From NCBI GenBank assembly GCA_023241745.1, contig JALQCY010000004.1:124001-188000 (forward strand): 64,000 bases of DNA, in the 5' to 3' direction. Of this stretch, positions 52,124-61,420 are shown piece by piece. The notes under the pieces are model-generated. The model made no database searches and was not told the origin of the DNA. It saw only the letters and a program-made list of their open reading frames with translations. The position numbers and the translations under genes were made by a program. Within the stretch, counting starts at the first letter, position 1. The number at the start of each line of letters is the position of its first letter. Source of the stretch: Isoptericola peretonis (GTDB lineage Bacteria; Actinomycetota; Actinomycetes; Actinomycetales; Cellulomonadaceae).

Positions 52124-53312
52124 CGGCCAGGACCCCCGTGACGACGAGCAGGGGAGCGGTCCAGCCGCCGGTCGACTCGTGGACCGCGCCCATCACGGTG
52201 GGCGCGAGCGCCGCGCACGCGTAGCCCGCCGTCTGCACGACCGCCGACGCGCGCCGCGCCACGGCGACGCCGGGGCTGCGCTGCGCGACCAGGGTGAAGA
52301 TCGCGGTGAAGTTGCCGCCCTGCGCGGCGCCCGCGAGCCCCACCCACAGGAGCCAGAGGTCGGGGGCGAGGAGCAGGCCCAGCGGCAGGGACAGCCACAT
52401 CGCCGACAGCAGCATCGCCACCGTGCGCGACGACAGCCCGCGCGCCAGGCCGGCCGGCACGATGAACGAGCCGAGCACCGCGCAGAGCTGGAACGGCGCC
52501 GCCGCCCCGCCCGCGCCGGCGGCGGTCATGCCGAGCCGGTCGTGCAGGATCTCGGGCAGCCAGGCCGTCACCGCGAAGTACCCGCTGGCCTGCCCCGCGA
52601 ACGCCACGGACAGCAGGACGACGAGGCGCCGCACGGCCGACCGGGCCGGCGGGTCCAGGGCGTCCAGCTCGGCGCGGGCCGAGGGCGGCCGGGGCCGCCT
52701 GCCGGCCGCGTCTGGTGCGCGCCCCCGGGCCGCGAGGTGCCGTCCCGCGGGGACCCAGGTGCCGAGCGCGGCGAGCGCCAGGACGCCCCACCCGGCCAGG
52801 GCCCACTGCCAGCCGAACGCCGCCGCGAGCGGCACGGTGAGCATCGTGGTGAACGTGGAGCCGAGGTTCATCGTCGCGCTGTACGCGCCCGTGACGGCGG
52901 CCGCCCGGCGTCGGAAGTCGCGCGCGATGATCACCGGCACCGCGACGTTGCCGAGGGTGATGGCGATCCCCACCACCGCCGTCCCGGCGAGGGCCGCGGG
53001 CACGGAGCCCGCCGAGCGCAGCACGGTGCCGGCGAAGATGCCGGCCAGCGAGGCGCCGAGAGCGACCTCCGGGCCGGTCCGCGCGACCAGCACCGACGCG
53101 AGCGGCGTGCACAGCGCGAAGCACAGCACCGGCACGGACGTCAGCAGGCCCACGCCGGTGGGGGTGAGGCCGAGCCCGGCCGCGACGTCGTCGACCACCG
53201 GCGGCAGGGAGGTGATGGGGGCGCGCAGGTTGAGCGCCACGAGCAGCAGGGCGGCGAGCAGGAGGCCGGTGCGCGCGCCGTCGTCGCGCGCGGGGGAGGG
53301 GTACGAGGTCAA
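52077..53312 (-). CDS. MFS transporter, CynX/NimT type
   Basis: This 411-residue protein has 12 predicted membrane helices, starting LLLAALLLVALNLRAPITSLPPVVDDVAAGLGL, the typical CynX-family start. Members move cyanate, 2-nitroimidazole and other small compounds; the substrate here is unknown. The start appears to be TTG at 53312, with GGAG about 10 nt upstream. It begins 18 nt after the MarR gene on the same strand, so the two form an operon. Confidence 0.85.
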   Translation of the reverse strand: MTSYPSPARDDGARTGLLLAALLLVALNLRAPITSLPPVVDDVAAGLGLTPTGVGLLTSVPVLCFALCTPLASVLVARTGPEVALGASLAGIFAGTVLRSAGSVPAALAGTAVVGIAITLGNVAVPVIIARDFRRRAAAVTGAYSATMNLGSTFTTMLTVPLAAAFGWQWALAGWGVLALAALGTWVPAGRHLAARGRAPDAAGRRPRPPSARAELDALDPPARSAVRRLVVLLSVAFAGQASGYFAVTAWLPEILHDRLGMTAAGAGGAAAPFQLCAVLGSFIVPAGLARGLSSRTVAMLLSAMWLSLPLGLLLAPDLWLLWVGLAGAAQGGNFTAIFTLVAQRSPGVAVARRASAVVQTAGYACAALAPTVMGAVHESTGGWTAPLLVVTGVLAVMAAAMAVASARPRD

Positions 53313-53330
53313 CCCGCCGTCACTCCGGGG

Positions 53331-53834
53331 TCACTCGTCGAACTGCGCGACGACGGTGCGCAGCAGCGCCGCGAGCTGCGGCCGCACCGCGGCGGGCAGC
53401 GCGTCGAGCACGCGCGCCTCGACGTCGAGCAGGTCGCTCATGGCGGCGTCGACCCGCTGCCGGCCGGCGGCGGTGAGCTGCACCAGCACCCCGCGCCGGT
53501 CCGCCGGGGCGCGGTGCCGCTCCACCAGTCCGCGCTCCTCGAGCCGGTCGATGCGGTTGGTCATGGTGCCGCTCGTGACGAGGGTCTGCGCCACGAGCAC
53601 GCCGGGGGACAGGCGGTACGGCTCGCCGGCGCGGCGCAGCGCGGACAGGACGTCGAACTCCCACGTCTCGAGCTCGTGCCGGGCGAACGCCCCCCGTCGC
53701 GCACGGTCCAGATGCCGGGCCAGCCGGCTCACGCGCGAGAAGACCGTCAGCGGTTCGACGTCCAGGTCCGGGCGCTCGCGCCGCCACGCGTCGACGATCC
53801 GGTCGACCTCGTCGGACCGTGCCTCCACATCCAT
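53331..53834 (-). CDS. MarR family transcriptional regulator
   Basis: This 167-residue protein has a winged helix-turn-helix (VLVAQTLVTSGTMTNRIDRLEERGLVERHRAPADRRGVLVQLTAAGRQRV) with the MarR DRR wing. The ATG has TAGTCT (53841-53846) 6 nt upstream, fitting a leaderless start, and a 17-bp palindrome sits at the -35 position. It likely represses itself and the downstream CynX-like transporter. Confidence 0.9.
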   Translation of the reverse strand: MDVEARSDEVDRIVDAWRRERPDLDVEPLTVFSRVSRLARHLDRARRGAFARHELETWEFDVLSALRRAGEPYRLSPGVLVAQTLVTSGTMTNRIDRLEERGLVERHRAPADRRGVLVQLTAAGRQRVDAAMSDLLDVEARVLDALPAAVRPQLAALLRTVVAQFDE

Positions 53835-53861
53835 GGGCCGAGACTACCGCCGGTCTCTCGA

Positions 53862-53878
53862 CGTCAAGAATCTTGACG
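53862..53878. promoter_or_regulatory. Palindromic MarR operator candidate
   Basis: CGTCAAGA-A-TCTTGACG is a perfect 17-nt palindrome around the -35 region of the MarR gene. It overlaps the last codons and stop of the upstream DHA2 transporter gene. Confidence 0.7.
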
Positions 53879-55405
53879 GTCCGCGGACCGGCGCGGCAGC
53901 GTCACGAGGGCGACGAGCGCGACGGCGACGGCGAGGGCCGCGGCCACGAGGAACGCGGCGTGCACGCCCGAGACGTAGGCGCCCTCGGCAGCCTGGGCGG
54001 CCACGGCGTCCAGCCGTGCGGGCGCGGAACCCTGGGCGAGGCCCTGGAGCTCGCCCTCGTCGAGGCCGAGGCCGGCCGTGCCGGACCGCACGTTCGCGGC
54101 GACGACGGCGGACATGACGGCGGTGCCGAGCGCGCCGCCGATCTGGATGCACGTGGACTGGAACCCGCCGGCCACCCCGGCCAGGTGCACGGGCGCGGAG
54201 CCGACGATGGCCTCGGCGCCCGCGGTGATCGTCATGCCGGTGCCCATCGCGAGCACGACGAACGCGACCGCCAGCACCGGGTACGCCGAGGTGGCCGAGG
54301 CGTTCAGAAGCATCAGCAGGCCGACCGCGGTGAGGCCGAGACTCAGGGTCCCGGTGGTGCGGGTGCCGAGCCTCGCCACGAGCACCGCGCCGATCGGCGC
54401 GGAGACGATGGAGACGGCGGACATCGGCAGCAGCATGAGCCCCGCGTCCAGGGCGCTGGCGCCGCGCAGGTTGATGAAGAACATCGGCAGGACGAACGTG
54501 GAGCCCATCAGCACGAAGAAGTTGGCGGCGATCATCAGCCCGCCCGTGCCGACGGTCGTGCCGCGGAACAAGGAGAGCGGCAGCAGGGCGTCGCCCGTCC
54601 GCGACTCGGTGCGCGCCTCGAGCGCGACGAAGCCGACGATGACGAGGAGCCCGACCGCGAGGAGGCCGAGGGTGCGCGCGTCGCCCCAGCCCCACGTCTC
54701 CGACTGCACGATGGCGAACACGGTGGCGACGAGGCCGAGGGCGAGCACGACCACCCCGCGCACGTCGAACCGGCCGCCCGCCGGGAAGCTGGTGCGCGGC
54801 AGCAGGCACAGGCCGTAGACGAGGCCCACGGCGGCGACGGGCACGTTGACGAAGAACACGGACTGCCAGCCGAAGGACGCCTCGAGCGCGCCGGCCAAGG
54901 TCGGTCCCACGGCGATGGCGATCGACGAGACGCCGCCCCAGATGCCCACGGCCATGCCGAACTTCTCGCGGGGGAACGTGGCCCGCAGCATGGCGAGCGT
55001 CTGGGGCATGAGGATGCCGGCCGCCACGCCCTGGACCACGCGGAAGGCGATCAGGCCGGTGGCGGAGGACGACAGGCCGATCGCGACCGACGCGACGGTG
55101 AACAGCACCAGCCCGGTCAGGTACAGGGCGCGGTGGCCGTACCGGTCGCCCAGCTTGCCGGCGAGGATCAGGGTCGCGGCCAGCCCGAGCAGGTAGCTGT
55201 GCGTGACCCACTGGAGCTGCACGAACGTGGTGCCGACGTCGGCGGCGATCGCGGGGTTGACGATCGAGACGACGGTGGCGTCGAGCCCCACGAGGAACAG
55301 GCCGAAGGCGACGCCGACGAGCGTCAGCGCGGGGCGTCCGCGGAGGGGGAGCCGCGCGGGCGGGGACGCGGTCGCGTCCGGGGCGGGGGTGGTGGCTGTG
55401 CTCAC
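53864..55405 (-). CDS. MFS drug transporter, DHA2 family
   Basis: This 513-residue protein has 14 hydrophobic segments. It shows GLDATVVSIVNPAIAADVG (motif D1), LAGKLGDRYGHRALYLTG (motif A) and GIWGGVSSIAIAVGPTLAGAL (motif C), typical of proton-driven drug exporters. The GTG start has GAGGAG upstream. It is divergent from a second MarR gene, the likely regulator. Confidence 0.92.
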   Translation of the reverse strand: MSTATTPAPDATASPPARLPLRGRPALTLVGVAFGLFLVGLDATVVSIVNPAIAADVGTTFVQLQWVTHSYLLGLAATLILAGKLGDRYGHRALYLTGLVLFTVASVAIGLSSSATGLIAFRVVQGVAAGILMPQTLAMLRATFPREKFGMAVGIWGGVSSIAIAVGPTLAGALEASFGWQSVFFVNVPVAAVGLVYGLCLLPRTSFPAGGRFDVRGVVVLALGLVATVFAIVQSETWGWGDARTLGLLAVGLLVIVGFVALEARTESRTGDALLPLSLFRGTTVGTGGLMIAANFFVLMGSTFVLPMFFINLRGASALDAGLMLLPMSAVSIVSAPIGAVLVARLGTRTTGTLSLGLTAVGLLMLLNASATSAYPVLAVAFVVLAMGTGMTITAGAEAIVGSAPVHLAGVAGGFQSTCIQIGGALGTAVMSAVVAANVRSGTAGLGLDEGELQGLAQGSAPARLDAVAAQAAEGAYVSGVHAAFLVAAALAVAVALVALVTLPRRSADRQDS

Positions 55406-55548
55406 GAGAGCTCCTCGGATCAGGGTGGGCGGCGGCTCGCGCCGCGGTGCGGGGCCGACGGGCGGCCGGGCAGAGGAATGCCCGGGCAGGCCCCGGGCAT
55501 CGGAATGATTATGAAACTATAACTAACGCGTCCGCCTAGGATCGAGCC
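55406..55548. promoter_or_regulatory. Divergent promoter region of DHA2 transporter and MarR gene
   Basis: The gap contains an A/T-rich stretch, GATTATGAAACTATAACTAA (55507-55526), with partial dyad symmetry, a candidate MarR site. TAGGAT (55537-55542) ends 6 nt before the MarR ATG. Confidence 0.5.
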
Positions 55549-56043
55549 ATGCCCGACGAGACGATCGTCACGCCCGACGCGGGCCCGCCTGCCGCCCTTC
55601 GGGCCGGCGACCTCGCGGAGCTCGCCGACGTCGTCGTCGAGCTGGCCCGCCACCTGGACGTCCGGTCCCCCGAGCTGCGCGACATCGTGCCGCTCACGGG
55701 GACCGAGGTGGCCGTGATCCGCGAGGTCCACCGCGCCGCCCGCCCGACGCCGTCGCGCATCGCCGCCGCGACCGGGCTCGCCCGCAGCAACGTCAGCACC
55801 GCGCTGCGAACCCTCGAGGCGCGCGGGCTCGTCGTGCGCGAGCACGCCGAGGGGGACCGCCGGACCGTCCGGCTGGTCGCGACCCCGCTGGCCGACGAGC
55901 ACCTCGCCCGCATCCACGACTTCTGGGGACGCCGCCTCGGCAGCGTGCCCGACGAGGTGCGCGACGCGGCGCTCGACGCGCTGCCGGCGCTCGGCGCGCT
56001 CGCGGACGCCCTGGTCGGGCCCTCCGTCGCCCGGGAGGGCTGA
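55549..56043 (+). CDS. MarR family transcriptional regulator
   Basis: This 164-residue protein has a winged helix (PSRIAAATGLARSNVSTALRTLEARGLVVREHAEGDRRTVRLVATPLA) with the DRR wing. It is divergent from the DHA2 exporter, the common layout for a repressor of a drug pump. The ATG is probably leaderless, with TAGGAT 6 nt upstream. It is convergent with the hydrolase gene. Confidence 0.88.
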   Translation: MPDETIVTPDAGPPAALRAGDLAELADVVVELARHLDVRSPELRDIVPLTGTEVAVIREVHRAARPTPSRIAAATGLARSNVSTALRTLEARGLVVREHAEGDRRTVRLVATPLADEHLARIHDFWGRRLGSVPDEVRDAALDALPALGALADALVGPSVAREG

Positions 56044-56062
56044 ACTACCTCGGCGAGCGGGG

Positions 56063-56938
56063 TCAGTCCGGGTCGTGGGCGCGGAGGAAGCCCGTGACCA
56101 AGGGGAGGACCTGGTCCGCGAGCTGCCAGAGCACGCCGTGCCCGCCGCCGGGCAGCAGCTCGACGCGGGAGTCGCGGACGTGCTCGGCGACGCGACGGCC
56201 GGCGGCGACGGGGTCGCCCAGCCGGGTGTCCGCGCCGAAGAACGCGAGGGTGGGCGCCGTGATCGCGCGGAGCCGGTCGTCGCTCAGCGGGCTCGGCCAC
56301 GGGGTGCGGCGGCGGTAGCGCGTCGCGGCCCGGGCGAGGGCGCGGTCCTCGTCGGTCAGGGTGACGCCGGGGGTGAGCCACGCGTCGAGCCGCGCGAAGC
56401 TGCGGGCGGTGGGCAGCGCCGCCGCGCGGACCATCCGGCCCACGACCTTCCGAGACGGCTTCACCAGCGCCGTGATCCCCTCGCCCAGGACGAGGGAGGC
56501 GAGCCGGTCGGGGGTGCGGCTTGCCAGCAGGGCGGCGAACCAGGCTCCCTCGGAGTAGCCGAGCACGTGCGCGCGCTCCAGCCCCAGGCCGTCGAGCAGC
56601 TCGGTGCCCCAGGTGCCGTAGTCGGCCGGACTCGTGAGCGGGGCGGTCTGCTCGCTGCGGCCGGCGGTGCCGAGGACGTCAGGGGCATGGACGACGCGGT
56701 CGGCCGCCAGCGCGGGCACGACGCCGTGCCAGCTCAGGCCGGTGCCGTTCAGCCCGTGCAGCAGCACGAGAGGGGTGCGGGTGCCGGTCCCGGAGCGGCG
56801 CACGTGGGTGGGCCCGAACGTCGTGTCCACGCGCAGGTCCGTCGACGGCAGCGGCCAGCGGGCCTCGAGGTCGCGGTACGCGGCGTCGTACGCCGTCCGC
56901 GCGGCGTCGTGGGTGAAGCGGCCGGTCGTCGTCGCCAC
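56063..56938 (-). CDS. Alpha/beta hydrolase
   Basis: This 291-residue protein has an oxyanion-hole motif LVLLHGLNGTGLSW, the nucleophile elbow GYSEGAW, Asp in FFGADTRLGD and His in GGGHGVLWQ near the end. No signal peptide is present. The GTG start has GAGGAGGA upstream. It is divergent from a TetR gene, and a 20-bp inverted repeat in between holds mirrored -10 boxes, so TetR probably represses both. Confidence 0.85.
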   Translation of the reverse strand: MATTTGRFTHDAARTAYDAAYRDLEARWPLPSTDLRVDTTFGPTHVRRSGTGTRTPLVLLHGLNGTGLSWHGVVPALAADRVVHAPDVLGTAGRSEQTAPLTSPADYGTWGTELLDGLGLERAHVLGYSEGAWFAALLASRTPDRLASLVLGEGITALVKPSRKVVGRMVRAAALPTARSFARLDAWLTPGVTLTDEDRALARAATRYRRRTPWPSPLSDDRLRAITAPTLAFFGADTRLGDPVAAGRRVAEHVRDSRVELLPGGGHGVLWQLADQVLPLVTGFLRAHDPD

Positions 56939-56957
56939 GGGGTCCTCCTCGGGTCGT

Positions 56958-57003
56958 TTGATGATATGACCGTACCACCGACTTGGTACGGCCGTATCAT
57001 CAA
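56958..57003. promoter_or_regulatory. Symmetric TetR operator with two embedded -10 boxes
   Basis: Two 20-bp arms (56958-56977 and 56984-57003) match with two mismatches around a 6-nt centre. Each arm contains TATCAT in the outward direction (plus strand 56995-57000, minus strand 56966-56961), which would serve the TetR and hydrolase genes respectively. Confidence 0.75.
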
Positions 57004-57038
57004 CGACGGGACCACGGACGACGACGAAGGAGGGCCCG

Positions 57039-57668
57039 GTGCCACGACGGGTGGACCACGACGAGCGGCGGCGGCAGATCACCGACGCCTGCCGACGCGT
57101 CGTCGCGCGCGACGGGCTCGAGGCGGCCACCTTCCAGGCCGTCGCCGGGGAGGCCGGCGTGTCCGTGCGCCTGGTGCAGTACTACTTCGGCCACAAGCGC
57201 GGCCTGCTCGTCGCCACCCACCGCGCCGTGATCGAGGGGTCGGCCGGCCGCTTCGGCGGCGGGCTCCCGGAGGGCGGTGGCGAGCCGCCGCCTCGCGCCG
57301 TCCTGAGTGCCGTCCTCGCCGCGCTGCTGCCGCTGGACGACGCCCGGCGGGCGGACGCCGTCGTCCTCGCGGCTTTCCACGCCGCGGCGCTGACGAACGA
57401 GGCGATCGAGCCCGAGGAGCTGCGGGGCGCCCCCCGCGCCCTCGTGGACCTCGTCGCCGCGCAGGTGCTGCGCGCGCGGGGCGGCGAACCCGACGATCGC
57501 CGCGAGCGAGCGGCGCGCACGGACGCCGAGGTGGTGCTCGCGTCGGCCGCGGGGCTGACCCAGGGCATGCTCGCCGGCCATCTCACCGGCGACGTGGCGC
57601 TCGCCGTCGTCGACCGGCTGCTCGACCACGTCGTCGGGATGCCCGGGGGCGTCAGCGGGACTTCGTGA
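57039..57668 (+). CDS. TetR family transcriptional regulator
   Basis: This 209-residue protein has an N-terminal helix-turn-helix (RRRQITDACRRVVARDGLEAATFQAVAGEAGVSVRLVQYYFGHKRGLL). GAAGGAGGG precedes the GTG start. It is divergent from the alpha/beta hydrolase with a shared symmetric operator. Its last codons overlap those of the next, convergent TetR gene by 17 nt. Confidence 0.9.
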   Translation: MPRRVDHDERRRQITDACRRVVARDGLEAATFQAVAGEAGVSVRLVQYYFGHKRGLLVATHRAVIEGSAGRFGGGLPEGGGEPPPRAVLSAVLAALLPLDDARRADAVVLAAFHAAALTNEAIEPEELRGAPRALVDLVAAQVLRARGGEPDDRRERAARTDAEVVLASAAGLTQGMLAGHLTGDVALAVVDRLLDHVVGMPGGVSGTS

Positions 57669-58296
57669 GCTCCGGCCTCTTGACCATCCCCGACAGCCCG
57701 TTCCACGCGAGGTTCGTCAGGTGGGCCGCGACCTCGGCCTTCTGGGGGCTGCGGGCGTCGAGCCAGTACTGCCCGGTGAGCGCGACCATGCCCACGAGCA
57801 TCTGCGCGTAGAGCGGGGCGGCCTTCGGGTCCAGGCCGTTCGCCTTGAACTGGTCGCCGAGGATGTGCTCGACCTGGGTGGCGACGTCACCGATCAGGCT
57901 CGAGAACGTGCCGGTCGCCTGCGCCACGGGGGAGTCGCGCACCAGGATCCGGAAGCCGTCCTCCGACGCCTCGATGTACCCGAGCAGGGCCAGCGCCGTG
58001 CGCTCCACCAGCACCTTCGGGTGGCCGCCCTGCTCGAGGGCGCCGGTGAGGGCAGAGGTCAGCGCCCGCACCTCGCGGTCGACGACGACCGCGTAGACGC
58101 CCTCCTTGCCGCCGAAGTGCTCGTACACGACGGGCTTGGACACCTCGGCGCGCGCGGCGATCTCCTCGACGCTGGTGCCGTCGAAGCCTTTCTCGGCGAA
58201 CAGCCTCCGTCCGACCTCGAGCAGCTGCTCGCGCCGCTGGCTCGCCGTCATGCGGGCGCGCGACGGACGCTTGGACGCTCGCGAGTCGGAGGGCAT
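57652..58296 (-). CDS. TetR family transcriptional regulator next to glmU
   Basis: This 214-residue protein has a helix-turn-helix (RREQLLEVGRRLFAEKGFDGTSVEEIAARAEVSKPVVYEHFGGKEGVYAVVVD). It sits beside tRNA-Gln and glmU in the opposite direction, as Rv1019 does in Mycobacterium tuberculosis, so it is probably the conserved orthologue marking where the backbone resumes. The ATG at 58296 has CACAAT 7 nt upstream. The 208-nt gap up to tRNA-Gln holds both promoters and no other gene. Confidence 0.88.
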   Translation of the reverse strand: MPSDSRASKRPSRARMTASQRREQLLEVGRRLFAEKGFDGTSVEEIAARAEVSKPVVYEHFGGKEGVYAVVVDREVRALTSALTGALEQGGHPKVLVERTALALLGYIEASEDGFRILVRDSPVAQATGTFSSLIGDVATQVEHILGDQFKANGLDPKAAPLYAQMLVGMVALTGQYWLDARSPQKAEVAAHLTNLAWNGLSGMVKRPELTKSR

Positions 58297-58504
58297 GGGC
58301 CCCATTGTGCCCGCACCGGCAGGCCGGAGGCCTTCCGGTCGCTCGTCGGGTCGGCCCGCCGGACGGCGATCGCGGTGTGGCGCGCGCCACGGGTGAGGGC
58401 GTGCCGGAGGGCCGGACGACGTGCCGGGGCGGTGCCGCGGACCTGGCAGACTGAGGACGGACGCCCGACGGCGCCGCGCCCGCGCGCGTCGGTCCGGGAC
58501 CCGA

Positions 58505-58576
58505 TCCGCCTTGGTGTAATCGGCAGCACAGAGGTTTTTGGTGCCTTTGGTCCAGGTTCGAGTCCTGGGGGCGGAG
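58505..58576 (+). tRNA. tRNA-Gln (anticodon TTG)
   Basis: The 72-nt sequence has acceptor stem TCCGCCT/GGGCGGA, anticodon stem GAGGT/GCCTT with loop TTTTGGT (anticodon TTG, decoding CAA), and T arm CCAGG/CCTGG around TTCGAGT. The discriminator is G, typical of tRNA-Gln, and no CCA is encoded. glmU starts 46 nt downstream with no terminator between, so a shared transcript is likely. Confidence 0.93.
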
Positions 58577-58621
58577 CTCGTGCACCATCGACAGAGCACA
58601 CCCGAGAGAGACGGAGCACTC

Positions 58622-60367
58622 GTGGTCTCGACAGGACCGGACGCCGCTGGAGACGTGGTCTCGACCAGCTCGACCGACGAGAGGCCGGCGGCCGTCGTCG
58701 TCCTCGCCGCAGGACAGGGGACGCGGATGCGGTCCGCGACACCGAAGGTGCTGCACGCCCTGGCCGGGCGCACCATGCTCGGGCACGCGATGGCGGCCGC
58801 CCGCGAGCTGGAGCCGCAGCACGTGGCCGTGGTCGTGCGGCACGAGCGGGAGCGCGTCGCCGCCGCGGCCGTGGAGCTCGACCCCCTCGCGCTCGTCGTC
58901 GACCAGGACGAGATCCCGGGCACCGGCCGCGCCGTGCAGTGCGCCCTGGACGCGCTCGACGCCCGGGCGCACGCCGGCCGGGCCGCGCAGCTCGTGCACG
59001 ACGACGCCGTCGACGACGAGCTGCACGCCGACCACGCCAACGGCGGCGACCACCCGCTCGGCGACGGGCTGGACGGCCCCGTCGTCGTCCTCGCCGGCGA
59101 CATCCCGCTGCTGGACGGCGCGACGCTCGCCCAGCTGCTCGCCGCCCATCGGGCCGACGGCAACGCGGTCACGATCCTCACCACCGAGGTCGCCGACGCC
59201 ACCGGCTACGGACGCATCGTGCGCGAGGCCGGCACGGGCGACGTGCTCGCCATCGTCGAGCACAAGGACGCGACGCCCGAGCAGCGCGAGATCCGCGAGA
59301 TCAACAGCTCCGTCTACGTCTTCGACGCCGCGGTGCTGCGCCGCGGTCTCGCCGGCCTGGGCACCGACAACGCGCAGGGCGAGGTGTACCTCACCGACGT
59401 CGTCGCGTCCGCGCGGGCCGAGGGCGGCGCCGTGCGCGCCGTGCTCAGCGACGACCCGATGCTCGTCGAGGGCGTCAACGACCGGGTGGCGCTCGCCACC
59501 CTCGGCGCCGAGCTCAACCGGCGCGTCCTGCTCGAGTGGATGCAGGCCGGCGTCACCGTCGTGGACCCGTCGACCACCTGGGTGGACGTGGACGTCGAGC
59601 TCGCCGCCGACGTCACGCTGCTGCCCGGCACGCAGCTGCACGGCGCCACCAAGGTCGAGACCGGCGCGACCATCGGCCCGGACACCACGCTGACCGACGT
59701 CGAGGTCGGCCCCGGCGCCACCGTGGTGCGCACGCACGGCTCGCTGTCCGTGATCGGCGCCGACGCGTCCGTGGGCCCGTTCGCCTACCTGCGTCCCGGC
59801 ACCGAGCTCGGCACCAAGGGCAAGATCGGCACCTTCGTCGAGACGAAGAACTCGCAGATCGGCGAGGGCTCCAAGGTGCCGCACCTGTCGTACGTGGGCG
59901 ACGCGACGATCGGCGAGCACACCAACGTCGGCGCCGCGACCGTCACCGTGAACTACGACGGCCAGAAGAAGCACCGCACCGTGATCGGCTCGTTCGCGAA
60001 GACGGGCGCGGACAACATGTTCGTCGCGCCGGTGACCGTGGGCGACGGCGCCTACACGGGCGCGGGCTCGATCATCGTCAAGGACGTGCCGGCCGGTGCG
60101 CTCGGCGTCGCCCGCGCGCAGCAGCGCAACATCGAGGGCTGGGTGGAGCGCCGCTGGCCCGAGACCCCGGCCGCGCAGGCCGCGGCGCGCGCCCGCGCCG
60201 ACGAGTCCGCCGGCCGGCTCGGTGCGCAGGCGCAGCGCCAGCTCGCCGAGCACAACGCCCTCACCGGCGCCGTCCCGGTGGTCCGGCCCGACTCCACCGA
60301 CGCCACCTCTGACGGCTCGGCCACCGACAGGCCCGCCTCCGACAACGAAGGAAGCACGCAGCGATGA
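58622..60367 (+). CDS. glmU: Bifunctional UDP-GlcNAc pyrophosphorylase / GlcN-1-P acetyltransferase GlmU
   Basis: This 581-residue enzyme makes UDP-GlcNAc for peptidoglycan. The N-terminal uridyltransferase domain has [25 protein letters not shown] and DIPLL. The C-terminal left-handed beta-helix acetyltransferase has [26 protein letters not shown] and [24 protein letters not shown]. It is longer than the usual 450-500 residues because of a His/Asp-rich insert at about 112-155 and an Ala-rich tail of about 60 residues. The GTG has a GACGGAG ribosome binding site. Its stop overlaps the prs start (ATGA). Confidence 0.96.
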   Translation: MVSTGPDAAGDVVSTSSTDERPAAVVVLAAGQGTRMRSATPKVLHALAGRTMLGHAMAAARELEPQHVAVVVRHERERVAAAAVELDPLALVVDQDEIPGTGRAVQCALDALDARAHAGRAAQLVHDDAVDDELHADHANGGDHPLGDGLDGPVVVLAGDIPLLDGATLAQLLAAHRADGNAVTILTTEVADATGYGRIVREAGTGDVLAIVEHKDATPEQREIREINSSVYVFDAAVLRRGLAGLGTDNAQGEVYLTDVVASARAEGGAVRAVLSDDPMLVEGVNDRVALATLGAELNRRVLLEWMQAGVTVVDPSTTWVDVDVELAADVTLLPGTQLHGATKVETGATIGPDTTLTDVEVGPGATVVRTHGSLSVIGADASVGPFAYLRPGTELGTKGKIGTFVETKNSQIGEGSKVPHLSYVGDATIGEHTNVGAATVTVNYDGQKKHRTVIGSFAKTGADNMFVAPVTVGDGAYTGAGSIIVKDVPAGALGVARAQQRNIEGWVERRWPETPAAQAAARARADESAGRLGAQAQRQLAEHNALTGAVPVVRPDSTDATSDGSATDRPASDNEGSTQR

Positions 60368-61347
60368 ACAACTTCATCCCCGGAACCGGCGAGCGCACCC
60401 TCGTCCTCGCCTCGGGGCGGGCGCACCCCGAGCTCGCGGAGGCGGTGGCGAAGGAGCTCGGCATCGAGCTGCTTCCGGTCTCGGCGTACGACTTCGCGAA
60501 CAGCGAGACGTACGTGCGGTTCAGCGAGTCGGTGCGCGGCAGCGACATCTTCCTGCTGCAGAGCCACACCGCGCCGGTGAACCAGTGGCTCATGGAGCAG
60601 CTGCTCATGGTCGACGCCGCCAAGCGCGGCTCGGCGCGCTCCGTCACCGCGGTGGCGCCCTTCTACGCCTACGCCCGCCAGGACAAGAAGAGCCGCGGGC
60701 GCGAGCCCATCTCGGCGCGCCTGGTCGCGGACATGCTCAAGACGGCCGGCGCCGACCGCATCCTCAGCGTCGACCTGCACACCCCGCAGATCCAGGGCTT
60801 CTTCGACGGCCCCGTGGACCACCTGTGGGCCATGCCCGTCCTGGTCGACTACGTGCGCACCCGCGTGGACCTGTCCAACGTGGCCGTCGTCTCGCCCGAC
60901 GCCGGCCGCATCCGCGTGGCCGAGCAGTGGGCCGCCAAGCTGGGCGGCTGCCCGCTCGCCTTCGTGCACAAGACGCGCGACGTCACCCGCCCCAACCAGG
61001 CCGTCGCCAACCGCGTCGTCGGCGAGGTCGAGGGCCGCGACTGCGTGCTCGTCGACGACCTCATCGACACCGGCGGCACGATCGCCGAGGCCGTCAAGGT
61101 GGTCATGGACGCGGGCGCCCGCTCCGTCACCGTCGCCGCCACGCACGGCGTGCTGTCCGACCCCGCCGCGCAGCGCCTCCAGGAGTGCGGCGCCACCGAG
61201 GTGGTCGTCACCGACACCCTGCCGATCTCGGCCGACAAGCGGTTCGACAAGCTCACGGTGCTGTCGATCGCCCCGCTGGTGGCTCGCGCCATCCGCGAGG
61301 TGTTCGACGACGGCTCGGTCACGAGCCTGTTCGACGGCAACGCCTGA
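60364..61347 (+). CDS. prs: Ribose-phosphate pyrophosphokinase
   Basis: This 327-residue PRPP synthetase makes the precursor of nucleotides, His, Trp, NAD and decaprenyl-phosphoryl arabinose. Motifs: [40 protein letters not shown] and the PRPP loop [17 protein letters not shown]. The start overlaps the glmU stop, so the two genes are translationally coupled. A 28-bp palindrome follows its stop. Confidence 0.97.
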   Translation: MNNFIPGTGERTLVLASGRAHPELAEAVAKELGIELLPVSAYDFANSETYVRFSESVRGSDIFLLQSHTAPVNQWLMEQLLMVDAAKRGSARSVTAVAPFYAYARQDKKSRGREPISARLVADMLKTAGADRILSVDLHTPQIQGFFDGPVDHLWAMPVLVDYVRTRVDLSNVAVVSPDAGRIRVAEQWAAKLGGCPLAFVHKTRDVTRPNQAVANRVVGEVEGRDCVLVDDLIDTGGTIAEAVKVVMDAGARSVTVAATHGVLSDPAAQRLQECGATEVVVTDTLPISADKRFDKLTVLSIAPLVARAIREVFDDGSVTSLFDGNA

Positions 61348-61362
61348 GCCGCACGCGCCACC

Positions 61363-61390
61363 GGCCCGGGACGACGCGTCGTCCCGGGCC
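61363..61390. terminator. 28-bp perfect palindrome after prs
   Basis: GGCCCGGGACGACG and CGTCGTCCCGGGCC form perfect 14-bp arms with no spacer, 15 nt after the prs stop. The position suggests a terminator, without a T tract. Confidence 0.65.
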
Positions 61391-61420
61391 GCGGCATCCG
61401 TCGAGGGGAGGCGCGGTGAC

